From Patiria miniata (lineage: Eukaryota > Echinodermata > Asteroidea > Valvatida > Asterinidae): a stretch of 64,000 nt of DNA. The notes below the pieces were generated by a model. The model was given only the letters and a program-made list of their open reading frames with translations, did no database searches and had not been told where the DNA came from. Numbering within the stretch: the stretch's first letter is position 1; each line of letters begins with the position of its first letter. The translations under genes and the position numbers were made by a program. Location of the stretch: NCBI RefSeq assembly GCF_015706575.1, contig NW_024037053.1, positions 4,278,001 through 4,342,000 on the forward strand, read 5' to 3'. This document shows positions 53,201-64,000 of the stretch, piece after piece.

Positions 53201-56200
53201 GGAAATACATGAAATAAAACCGAATTTTGACTGTTTTTGCCCCAAATTTTCGGCCAAATTTTCTTTGTATTGGCACATCTGTTCCCAAATCGAATTGGAA
53301 TGTGTTCAGGGTTATCTTAGGCATCTTTCCTGCAAGTTTCAAGGAATTTCATTTTTTGGCCAAAATTGAAAAAAAAACAAGGGGTTAGCCTTACATTTTT
53401 CATCAAAATTGGCCAAAAAATGACTTTTCTCAAAACAACGCAGAAATTCCTCTGGAGACGAGTGGAGCATGAATCAATATTTAGACACCCACATTTCGGC
53501 AGATCTAAGCAAATATCATCCATTTTGAAGGGAGGAAATACATGTAAATAAAACCGAATTTTGACTGTTTTTACCCCAAATTTTCGGCCAAATTTTCTTT
53601 TCAAAGGCACATCTGTTCCCAAATCGGATTGGAATGTGTTCAGGGCTACATTAGGCATCTTTCCTGCAAGTTTCAAGGAATGTCATTTTTTGGCCAAAAT
53701 TGACAAAAAAAACAAGGGGTTAGCCTTACATTTTTAACCAAATTTGGCCAAAAATTGAATTTTCTCCAAACAACGCAGAAAAACCTCTGGAGACGAGTGG
53801 AGCATGAATCAATATTCAAACACCCACATTTTGGCAGATCTGGGCAAATATCATCCATTTTGGAGGGAGGAAATACATGTAAAAAAAACCGAATTTTGAC
53901 TGTTTTTGCCCCAAATTTTCGGCCAAATTTTCTTTTCAAAGGCACATCTGTTCCCAAATCGAATTGGAATGTGTTCAGGGTTATCTTAGGCATCTTTCCT
54001 GCAAGTTTCAAGGAATTTCATTTTTTGGCCAAAATTGAAAAAAAAACAAGGGGTTAGCCTTACATTTTTCATCAAAATTGGCCAAAAAATGACTTTTCTC
54101 AAAACAACGCAGAAATTCCTCTGGAGAGGAGTGGAGCATGAATCAATATTCAGACACCCACATTTCGGCAGATCTAAGCAAATATCATCCATTTTGAAGG
54201 GAGGAAATACATGTAAATAAAACCGAATTTTGACTGTTTTTACCCTAAATTTTCGGCCAAATTTTCTTTTCAAAGGCACATCTGTTCCCAAATCGGATTG
54301 GAATGTGTTCAGGGCTACATTAGGCATCTTTCCTGCAAGTTTCAAGGAATGTCATTTTTTGGCCAAAATTGACAAAAAAAACAAGGGGTTAGCCTTACAT
54401 TTTAAACCAAATTTGGCCAAAAATTGAATTTTCTCCAAACAACGCAGAAAAACCTCTGGAGACGAGTGGAGCATGAATCAATATTCAAACACCCACATTT
54501 TGGCAGATCTGGGCAAATATCATCCATTTTGGGGGAGGAAATACATGTAAATAAAACCGAATTTTGACTGTTTTTGCCCCAAATTTTCGGCCAAATTTTC
54601 TTTGTATTGGCACATCTGTTCCCAAATCGAATTGGAATGTGTTCAGGGTTATCTTAGGCATCTTTCCTGCAAGTTTCAAGGAATTTCATTTTTTGGCCAA
54701 AATTGAAAAAAAAACAAGGGGTGAGCCTTACATTTTGAACCAAATTTGGCCAAAAATTTACTTTTCTCAAAACAACGCAGAAATTCCTCTGGAGACGAGT
54801 GGAGCATGAATCAATATTCAGACACCCACATTTCGGCAGATCTAAGCAAATATCATCCATTTTGAAGGGAGGAAATACATGTAAATAAAACCGAATTTTG
54901 ACTGTTTTTACCCCAAATTTTCGGCCAAATTTTCTTTTCCAAGGCACATCTGTTCCCAAATCGGATTGGAATGTGTTCAGGGCTACATTAGGCATCTTTC
55001 CTGCAAGTTTCAAGGAATGTCATTTTTTGGCCAAAATTGACAAAAAAAAACAAGGGGTTAGCCTTACATTTTTAACCAAATTTGGCCAAAAATTGAATTT
55101 TCTCCAAACAACGCAGAAAAACCTCTGGAGACGAGTGGAGCATGAATCAATATTCAGACACCCACATTTCGGCAGATCTAAGCAAATATCATCCATTTTG
55201 AAGGGAGGAAATACATGTAAATAAAACCGAATTTTGACTGTTTTTACCCCAAATTTTCAGCCAAATTTTCTTTTCAAAGGCACATCTGTTCCCAAATCGG
55301 ATTGGAATGTGTTCAGGGCTACATTAGGCATCTTTCCTGAAAGTTTCAAGGAATGTCATTTTTTGGCCAAAATTGAAAAAAAAACAAGGGGTTAGCCTTA
55401 CATTTTTAACCAAATTTGGCCAAAAATTGAATTTTCTCCAAACAACGCAGAAAAACCTCTGGAGACGAGTGGAGCATGCATGAATCAATATTCAAACACC
55501 CACATTTTGGCAGATCTGGGCAAATATCATCCATTTTTGGGGGAGGAAATACATGAAATAAAACCGAATTTTGACTGTTTTTGCCCCAAATTTTCGGCCA
55601 AATTTTCTTTGTATTGGCACATCTGTTCCCAAATCGAATTGGAATGTGTTCAGGGTTATCTTAGGCATCTTTCCTGCAAGTTTCAAGGAATTTCATTTTT
55701 TGGCCAAAATTGAAAAAAAAACAAGGGGTTAGCCTTACATTTTTCATCAAAATTGGCCAAAAAATGACTTTTCTCAAAACAACGCAGAAATTCCTCTGGA
55801 GACGAGTGGAGCATGAATCAATATTTAGACACCCACATTTCGGCAGATCTAAGCAAATATCATCCATTTTGAAGGGAGGAAATACATGTAAATAAAACCG
55901 AATTTTGACTGTTTTTACCCCAAATTTTCGGCCAAATTTTCTTTTCAAAGGCACATCTGTTCCCAAATCGGATTGGAATGTGTTCAGGGCTACATTAGGC
56001 ATCTTTCCTGCAAGTTTCAAGGAATGTCATTTTTTGGCCAAAATTGACAAAAAAAACAAGGGGTTAGCCTTACATTTTTAACCAAATTTGGCCAAAAATT
56101 GAATTTTCTCCAAACAACGCAGAAAAACCTCTGGAGACGAGTGGAGCATGAATCAATATTCAAACACCCACATTTTGGCAGATCTGGGCAAATATCATCC

Positions 56201-57245
56201 ATTTTGGAGGGAGGAAATACATGTAAAAAAAACCGAATTTTGACTGTTTTTGCCCCAAATTTTCGGCCAAATTTTCTTTTCAAAGGCACATCTGTTCCCA
56301 AATCGAATTGGAATGAGTTCAGGGTTATCTTAGGCATCTTTCCTGCAAGTTTCAAGGAATTTCATTTTTTGGCCAAAATTGAAAAAAAAACAAGGGGTTA
56401 GCCTTACATTTTTCATCAAAATTGGCCAAAAAATGACTTTTCTCAAAACAACGCAGAAATTCCTCTGGAGAGGAGTGGAGCATGAATCAATATTCAGACA
56501 CCCACATTTCGGCAGATCTAAGCAAATATCATCCATTTTGAAGGGAGGAAATACATGTAAATAAAACCGAATTTTGACTGTTTTTACCCTAAATTTTCGG
56601 CCAAATTTTCTTTTCAAAGGCACATCTGTTCCCAAATCGGATTGGAATGTGTTCAGGGCTACATTAGGCATCTTTCCTGCAAGTTTCAAGGAATGTCATT
56701 TTTTGGCCAAAATTGACAAAAAAAACAAGGGGTTAGCCTTACATTTTAAACCAAATTTGGCCAAAAATTGAATTTTCTCCAAACAACGCAGAAAAACCTC
56801 TGGAGACGAGTGGAGCATGAATCAATATTCAAACACCCACATTTTGGCAGATCTGGGCAAATATCATCCATTTTGGGGGGAGGAAATACATGTAAATAAA
56901 ACCGAATTTTGACTGTTTTTGCCCCAAATTTTCGGCCAAATTTTCTTTGTATTGGCACATCTGTTCCCAAATCGAATTGGAATGTGTTCAGGGTTATCTT
57001 AGGCATCTTTCCTGCAAGTTTCAAGGAATTTCATTTTTTGGCCAAAATTGAAAAAAAAACCAAGGGGTGAGCCTTACATTTTGAACCAAATTTGGCCAAA
57101 AATTTACTTTTCTCAAAACAACGCAGAAATTCCTCTGGAGACGAGTGGAGCATGAATCAATATTCAAAGACCCACATTTTGGCAGATCTAGGCAAATATC
57201 ATGCATTTTTGGTGGAGGAACTACATGTAAATAAAACCGAATTTT
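47290..57245. repeat. 335-bp satellite array, about 29 monomers
   Basis: Tandem monomers of 332-335 bp; for example, CATGAATCAATATTC recurs at 48,119, 48,451, 48,785, 49,119, 49,454, 49,788 and 50,123. Two types alternate. Type B has TTCAAACACCC and GATCTGGGCAAAT with TTTTTGGGGGAGG. Type A has TTCAGACACCC and GATCTAAGCAAAT with TTTTGAAGGGAGG. They form 669-bp dimers. A 2,344-bp higher-order unit of seven monomers is present twice (about 52.38-54.72 and 54.72-57.06 kb). Edge monomers (before 47.6 kb) are degenerate. Every monomer carries AAATACATGTAAATA. Frames of 61-119 codons on both strands repeat with the monomer and are not taken as genes. Confidence 0.95.
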
Positions 57246-57345
57246 TACCTCTAGGGTATGTACCTCTAGGGGCAACCATTAATAGTCGCCCCTAGAGGTA
57301 CGGTTACCTCTACGGGCGATCATTCGCGGTCGCCCCTAGAGGTAC
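57246..57345. repeat. Two tandem hairpins replacing the satellite edge
   Basis: GTACCTCTAGGGGC pairs perfectly with GCCCCTAGAGGTAC across a 14-base loop. A second copy (TACCTCTACGGGCG / CGCCCCTAGAGGTA) follows at once. The satellite stops mid-monomer at 57,245. Confidence 0.75.
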
Positions 57346-57775
57346 TCTAGAAATTCACGATATATCGAACTGAAATAACATATGTGGTGGTTTGACATAA
57401 TATAATAAAACAAATCTGTTGAATGTCAAGAGAAATTGTCAAACAATGATATGGCCCGAACAATTAACCAAGTGCGTTCAGTGCGAAAAAAAAATATATT
57501 AGTCTAAACGAAAGTCAACTTTCATTGAACGAAAACAACATACTCGTTTTCCAGACGATAACTCTAGAAATACCCGATGTATCGAACTGAAATAACATCT
57601 GGTAATTTGACAAGATATTATGACACAAATCTGTTGAACGTCAGGAGAAATGTCCAGAAAATTTGAATAATATAGTTCGAACAACCCAGTGCGTTCAGTG
57701 CAAAAAATACACTAGTCTGAACGAAAGTCAACTTTCATTGAACAAAAACCAACATACTCGTTTTCCAGACAATAT
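57343..57775. repeat. Two direct ~210-bp repeats
   Basis: CTCTAGAAAT ... ATCGAACTGAAATAACAT ... CAAATCTGTTGAA ... GTGCGTTCAGTGC ... GAAAGTCAACTTTCATTGAA ... CTCGTTTTCCAGAC occurs twice in tandem (about 57,343-57,555 and 57,556-57,770). After it, AAGGGGTTAACCTTG (57,810) resembles a satellite motif, so this block may sit inside an older satellite edge. Confidence 0.7.
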
Positions 57776-58026
57776 TAAACATTCTTTTCGGTCAAAATGA
57801 AAACGGTAAGGGGTTAACCTTGTGCAAATGTATTTTAATTAAATGGTGAAGAAAATTAGATTTTTTTTTTCTAAATCATCAAACATTATTTTGGGTCAAG
57901 ATAGTCTTTTTTTAATTAACCAAAATTTCTGGGTAATAATTAAATTAAATTAGGGTAAACTTGTAACAAACAGATCAAACACTAAAAAAAAAAGGTACCA
58001 CACTGCACAAATATTAGTCATAGACT

Positions 58027-58032
58027 TTTATT
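58027..58032 (-). terminator. Polyadenylation signal of the PKA catalytic gene
   Basis: Minus-strand AATAAA (TTTATT on the plus strand), followed on the minus strand by TTTGTGCAGTGTGG, a GT-rich downstream element. It would give a 3' UTR of about 4.7 kb from the stop at 62,748, through a stretch free of obvious transposons. Confidence 0.55.
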
Positions 58033-61000
58033 TAACATCTTTGGATCCTCAAATATTAAAAAGGCATCCATTTCTGAACACAAAACTTGCAGCACTACAC
58101 TGTAAATGGGCAATCTACCAGACTGACTTACGAACAAGTTGAAGTTGATGTCATCAGCGAGAATTTAACAGCATCCTCTCTGGTCGAATATAAAAACCAA
58201 ACGGGCAATACTTGGAGCAGTGGTCTTGGTTGAAATACATGCCAGCAATACTTGGAAAATTGCAAAATGCACTGTACATTTCAACAGGATAATTGATTGA
58301 AAACAGGTGTTAACAATAGGTACATGTACAGAGGGAGCTGGGCCGAGTTCAGTTTTTGCAACCTAACTTAAACTGCGAGACCACGTCCATGTCGTTTTCC
58401 CTTTGATTATAAAGAAAAACTGCCATGTTCACTCTAAAAGGGAAGGCCCATGCTGCTTTATACCGGTTTGAAAAAGCAAGGCATCCTGCCAAAATTTATG
58501 AAAGATCCTTCTAGGACATCTCGAAACCACTGGCACAAAAACACAACTCAATAGAAACTGGGTAAAAGGAACTCTCAATACAATTACGAAAATTGACTAC
58601 ATCTACTCTACAAAAGCGACCTTTTTTTTCGTCGAATATTACAGAGCTACATGAGGTTTTACATACACGTACAGGGTTTTTTCATCTGCAGGCAACTTTC
58701 AGAAATTTGATGCAACATTCAATAATAAAAACCCAACAGATATACTCATCTTCCAGAGAACTCTGAATTTGTTTTGTTTTTATCTTACAATATCAATGAA
58801 CAAGCAGACTTTTTAATACCAGCTACACATGAATTCATGGTACACAGTTCAAGTCCAATGGTTTTTGTTTTTTCTACATTTATAAATTTACAAATGAAAT
58901 AGATAACACGCTGTTTTCTCTGATTTTTGAATATTTTTGTATATAACTTTTTTGTTACAAGCATTTCTTCTTTAGTTTTGGGACTTTTTTCCAAATGGTT
59001 AGAAAAATCAGTGCCCCAAGGAAACAGCAGTTTATTTTTTAATCAATTCAACAATCTTATGACAACCAACACGACTGAATTCCAAAATTATTTACATCAC
59101 ATCAACTTGCCCCAAATGTCACAATTTTTTTTTAAAAATGCCCCTCCTGAATTCAACTTTAAAACCTTGACAATATCAGAAGTGTATGTTAAACCACTTC
59201 TAAATCTGAATAAATGCTAATTGAACCCAGTTCCTCAAGTACAGAAATCTGATCAAAAATTATTCATCGTATTCATTTGAGTATCTGACCACCTGTCACA
59301 TTCAGAACATGGAATTATGCATTCACATTAGCCAATGGGTTTCACAGTTCTAGACCCAAACAAAAATGAAAGAGGGGGCTAAAAAATAATTAATGCATAA
59401 TTAAGTTTTGAGGGCCTGGTTTAGCTTTAAAATCCCTTGGGAAAAATTCAGTAAATTTACAAACTCACAGGAAGTAAATGACACGGGTGTTAGGGTTGGG
59501 ACATGGGAATACAAAATATTACCCCCACTTCTAAAATGAAGCGTTTAACAGAAGACCACTTAAATAATGTTGAATTTCACTGGGATAAAGTGGGAACAAA
59601 ATTCTAAAAATCAACGATCGCTAAGGGAACCCTTAATGAAGCCTTGGTGAGATATAACTTTCGTGTTTAAGATGTCTGTGTTCAGTCTATAAATTTGGGA
59701 TCCAAGGTGTGACAATTTTCCTGTCCCTGTTACCTTGGTAGTTTGTAATTTGTCATTCAAGTATCATTAAGAATGATTTCATACCATTTTGTTTTTGTTG
59801 GGTAGGTAGTTTGCTATTCATAATCACTCTTGGAGGACGACTGCATTAGGGAGTGCATCAGAATTATACAATCATAGATGTCAGATGTAACAGGGACAGG
59901 GAAAAAGTGGGCCCCAGATTTACCGAATGACCCATACAACATGGGCAGAAAGACACGGTTTTTGAGAGAAACAAAATGCGTCATAATACTTGCAGCATCT
60001 TCACAGTCCCACAATATAATATCAACAATTCTGTGAAAGGTTTTGCTACACTTACTTCCTTCTTTCATCCGATTATTTCCAGATGGACCATCACCATTTT
60101 ACAAAAATTAACCTAACCCCTTGAGTAATTTACTAGGAGCCTTCCTCACTCTTGCAAAATCCAACACCATGGTAAACTCAACACCCAAACTGTTGGACTC
60201 TTGATTATGGTGGTATGCCTGACCCCATGTAAAGCATAATCAGTTTACTAGTGCAGTACTCGCTCCCACAAATTCCAACAAAACATTCAGTTGGATTTTG
60301 AAGGGTTGAGCAATAGGGTCAAGAAGGCTAAAAGTAAGTGGTGGGGTACAATTTTTGAACTATGAATACTTACAATAAACATTTTGTGCTTTGTATTTTC
60401 AAAATAGGTTGATTTTTCATGACTTTGCTATGCCCCCCCCCCCCAAGAAATTTAAAATAATTCACTCTTTCCATACTTTGGACAGAGAAATTACAACTCC
60501 TCAAAAATGCTGAGAAATGTCATGGGGCTTAAAAATGAAAAATTTGTTTGCAAACAAAGATCTAGATACTGATCTTTTAAATCGTTAGTCACATCCAAAA
60601 TTTCAGGGGGAAAAAAAATCTGTTTCCATGAAACTGGTGAACGGAAAAATATTCAACAACTTAACTTTCTGAATTATGGTACAATAAAGAAAAACAGATT
60701 GATGATTGTTTTTCTCTAACTTTTCTTCCCAGAAATAAACGGTTGCCAGCGAATATACTGCAAGGTAGAGAGAGAGAAACAGGTTTTTATATTCACATGG
60801 CCCTTCAAAATGAACAGCATCTATACAAACAAATTTCTGTTTACATACAAACAAACAAAAATTAATTTTACAACCCAATTTTTTTTTACAAACCAATGTA
60901 TTTTAGGACTAGGCCTGGCACCATGTTATGAAGAGGTGTCAATTTTTGGTGGGTTTGTGGCTAAATAAATTTAGTAAAAATGTTCAAAACATTGGCTGTT

Positions 61001-62747
61001 TTGCATTTTCTGGTTTTATTTTAACTGTCTTATCGGGATTTTTCATTGGATGAGTACAGGCATGCGTGTTCAAGATTTGCCCAAATTTAGGGACTACATG
61101 CAGATTCGAATGGTCCTAGTTTACCACACAATAATCTCTATCAATCTGCACTAGAACAAAGAACAATACGATTGTCTATTTTTTTGTTTAGCCAAATTCA
61201 ACAAATATTTCAAATATTTATTATTACAAAAAAAAGTTTCGTCATTAAATAAAGTCTGAGTAATGTACATGAGGTACATTTGAATGTTCTTAAAGAGGTT
61301 TTCTAAAGAATGGTCCCGCTACTAATTAAGGAAAGTACGCCCTCTTGTGGCCAGTTATGAAAAGGATCTCAAGAGTTCTATAAATGGGTTTCGACCGCAC
61401 AATGAAAAAATTCAAATTTGGTTTTGAATTGTTTTGTTTTCATGCGAGGGCAATTGCCGATCCCCATCTAAAGAAAGGACGTGAAAATCTGTCCAGAAGC
61501 AAGAACGGAAAAAAAGTGAAGCATTCCTCATCTCAACATTCGCTGGAGATACTTTTACGAACAGACACATACTGCTTACGGCACAATGTGATCATATTGC
61601 ACCATAATAAAACATCATACATGTAAAAAATCACACTAAAAAAAAAAATTTAAATCAATATACACACACTACTGTGTAACGTCCATGTATAATTCACCCG
61701 ATCCCAACAACGCGATTTCTCATTTTTTAAAAGTGAGAATATATAATTACAATATTTTTTTGTCAACTGTTTGAACAACAAATAACCAACAGTAGTAAAC
61801 AGCTAATGAGAACATAATCTTTTACTCGCATTAAACTCGACAAACATCATGAAACATGGCAGGCAGACCTATATACAATTCTCTCTCTTATATATATTTG
61901 TTTTCTTTCTTTTTTTTTATCTCGTAAGAGGAAGGCAGTATACTCTAAATTTCCAAATTTTTTGCGGATAAAAAGTGGGCGGAAAACCCCCACAAAAATT
62001 GTCAGAGCCTTTCAAATCGAAACAAAATTCTGTAATACGTGGATTGGAAAACTGACTTGAAATGCTTTGTTTTGCTGAGAACACAAGTTAATATTCAAGA
62101 CTATTTACATACTAATGTCATCCAATGCTTGAACACCCTTCCCCCCATCAAGGAAATTATAAATGTTATCGGCGAGACACACCCGTTTTCAAAATGGCCT
62201 GCCAAGTCATGCATGTACTTGGAGCGACTCAAAATCAACCCAAATAAAATTTGGTTTCCCAATTTCCAAAAAAATGTGTGGACTACTTCTAACACATACC
62301 TGAAAAACGGCCTTAAAAACCACCTTCTCCTGTGCTTGTCCTCTACAAGACGGGAACAAATCCATCATCGCCTCTGCTATTTTTGCCAGATGGAAAGAAT
62401 TCAACCAGTTGATTTCGAGACGGTGGATTGGGGTAGCTGTTTTCGAGTCGGACTTGTCTTCGAGAATAGCTTCATGTGTGTCCTTGTAAAACGGACTGTG
62501 GCCGATTATTCTGGTACGTATACATGTAGACTCGTCAAGCGTTTGGTTCTTGATCTCGCACTTGATACTTGATCAGTTCTGGACTGGACTTCGTTTTATC
62601 TCCGCAAATTGACTTGGGAACAAAAGCCAGCATATGTGTTGTATCAATTGAGTGCGGTGTGGTTGGATTTTTGACTGGGAGGTGTAGGGGCGAGGGGTCT
62701 CTTTTGGGGAGGAACAAGGAGGGGTTCTATAGGGGAAGGAGTCCTGG
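58033..62747 (-). other. Probable 3' UTR of the PKA catalytic subunit gene
   Basis: 4.7 kb of AT-rich, apparently unique sequence between the last PKA codon and a good poly(A) site. No introns, tRNA-like elements or MITE ends were recognised. The open frame of 177 codons on the plus strand (62,039-62,572) is antisense to it and has no recognisable domain. Confidence 0.5.
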
Positions 62748-63565
62748 TTAGAAATCGGCAAATTCCTTGGCACATTTTTCTGAGGAGGAGATGCGAAGGA
62801 CCTCTTCTTCGTAGTCGTCAAAGTTGCTGGGATCGCTGGCGCTTTTGACTTTGGGTACGAAGGGCGCTTCGACCTGTGGAAGTAAAATTGGAGGGGAAAA
62901 AATGGATTTTTGGGATTGATTACTTTGATTTGTTTTTTTAAAATAAATCTTTAGTCCAGTGTTTTAGAGCTGTACGTAGCTTTGAATTCTGGGAATTTAA
63001 GCAAAATGAAGTTTGTGGTTGGAGGTTTAAGTACTTACGTAACACAAATGACGCACATCACATGACATTTTGACTGGTAACCTGTATCCACCAAGCACAA
63101 CTCAGCATATTATATTGAGCTGAGCAGCTTCATGAAATTGGCCCCTGACTAATTAAAGAAGGCAAGAGCCATTTCTGAAACTCTGGCTCCACTCCAGCTC
63201 CTGTTATTTCCAAAATTTGGCAGAAACTGAGCCTCCAAGGGTACCCAACTTTGTAGACTTGTTTGAAGTTTAAGAATACAGCTTGAATAACTTTGGCCAA
63301 GAAGGGAAGGGCGGGGAGAAAGTGAGGGGGGGGGGGAGAAAGTGAGGGCGGGACAAAGGTCAAGGGGCCTGGGGAGGGAGGGGGGATTTCATGAATGTAC
63401 CTTCTTCTGATAAATTGCGATCCAGTCCGTGCTTCCAAACCACCTCGCTCCTTTGATGTCCGCGATGCCGTTCTTGAGGTTACCATAGCGTTTGGTGAGG
63501 TCCACTTGGAGTAGGTTGCGCAGCAGTTCCTTCAGGTCAGCGCTGAAGTGCGATGGGAACCGGAC
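62748..63565 (-). CDS. PRKACA/PRKACB: cAMP-dependent protein kinase catalytic subunit (3' part)
   Basis: The last two coding exons of PKA-C: 63401-63565 (165 nt) and 62748-62873 (126 nt with TAA). The first reads [20 protein letters not shown] and [13 protein letters not shown] and ends [10 protein letters not shown], the end of the kinase C-lobe. The second reads [20 protein letters not shown], then [21 protein letters not shown]. It has the acidic FDDYEEE cluster, the turn-motif serine region (human Ser338) and the C-terminal FxxF hydrophobic motif that docks on the N-lobe. The 165-nt exon matches the human exon size and both junctions are phase 0. The upstream exons, including the catalytic HRD and DFG motifs, lie beyond the window edge. 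It predates the vertebrate alpha/beta split, so a single symbol cannot be assigned. Confidence 0.95.
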
Positions 63566-64000
63566 CTGCAGGGTACCAGTTGGGTTTAGTATTGCACAAA
63601 ACACTGCTTGTGTATAAACTCTTATTCCCACAACCACCAAGACGAGGTAAACCTAATGAAGTGGTCCCAGTGCACACAATTTCTATCTGCGCACGGAGCC
63701 CCATATGTACTTCAGACACATTCACCTACATGCGCTGAAAACTCCCAAAACCTAAATTACCGTTTTCATATCAAATGTAATGAAAATGCACTTTATTCCT
63801 AATCTTTCCCCATGCTTAGCATGCAAATTCCACAATTTAATGCATGGAATATTTTATGCCGAGTCGGAAAAGGGCATGGTACAAATCTAAGTCATGTATA
63901 GTTCGCACTACACACGCGCGAACACGCATGCGTACATGGTACGTCTCGTCCATGGGGTTCTCAAAAGTGGTCAAAAAGTGCCCTCTCTTGTTTGTGCACT
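63566..64000. other. PKA intron at the window edge
   Basis: No upstream PKA exon was recognised in these 435 bp. The sequence is unremarkable apart from CACACGCGCGAACACGCATGCG near 63,912. Confidence 0.5.

Noticed and set aside
48655-57275. Repeated 112- and 119-codon minus-strand frames and 61-112-codon plus-strand frames
   Set aside because: They recur once per satellite monomer on both strands, have no start-context or domain support, and their repetition follows from monomer identity.
62039-62572. 177-codon plus-strand frame
   Set aside because: It is antisense to the PKA 3' UTR, has no recognised domain, no conserved motif and no neighbouring exon.

Overview
The window is eukaryotic nuclear DNA. 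It is AT-rich, its genes are split by GT-AG introns (some GC-AG), and short non-autonomous transposons are abundant. The protein set includes an axonemal dynein chain (DNAI3/WDR63), so the organism has motile cilia. The proteins resemble their vertebrate orthologues closely, introns are short to medium, and the TACATGTA octamer recurs. An invertebrate marine deuterostome (echinoderm, hemichordate or amphioxus-like) fits best, but this is inference. No bacterial operon, CRISPR array or virus-derived element was seen.

Layout. Positions 1-5,800 hold two weak minus-strand coding candidates and several MITE-type repeats. Positions 5,846-11,124 (+) carry AP-1 mu (AP1M1), complete in ten exons. Positions 14,770-16,102 (-) carry ELOF1, an 83-residue gene in three tiny exons that is easy to miss. 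Positions 19,084-25,281 (-) carry PLAA, eleven exons and 798 residues. It shares a 391-bp head-to-head promoter region with ASF1 (25,673-28,168, +, four exons, 213 residues). A tRNA-Cys(GCA) gene lies at 30,072-30,143 (-). Positions 31,659-46,103 (+) carry DNAI3/WDR63, 959 residues in 21 exons plus a possible 24-nt micro-exon. About 9.7 kb of 335-bp satellite follows (47.5-57.2 kb). The right end (58.0-63.6 kb, -) holds the last two coding exons and an apparent 4.7-kb 3' UTR of the PKA catalytic subunit; its 5' part lies outside the window. For all four complete multi-exon protein genes the summed exon lengths are divisible by three and the phases agree at every junction.

The genes do not form one pathway. 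They are mainly housekeeping functions (clathrin adaptor, Pol II elongation, p97/ubiquitin cofactor, H3-H4 chaperone, PKA) plus one ciliary gene.

The most unusual material is repetitive. A dispersed element is built from an 11-bp unit (ATCACAAGTCC and variants), with arms in opposite orientation around a conserved core, at several loci. DNAI3 exon 12 with its splice donor has been amplified in tandem inside the next intron. The satellite has a 669-bp dimer and a 2,344-bp higher-order period. Several MITE families show clear target duplications (TTAA, TA, 8-bp). One of these carries a perfect 34-bp palindrome.
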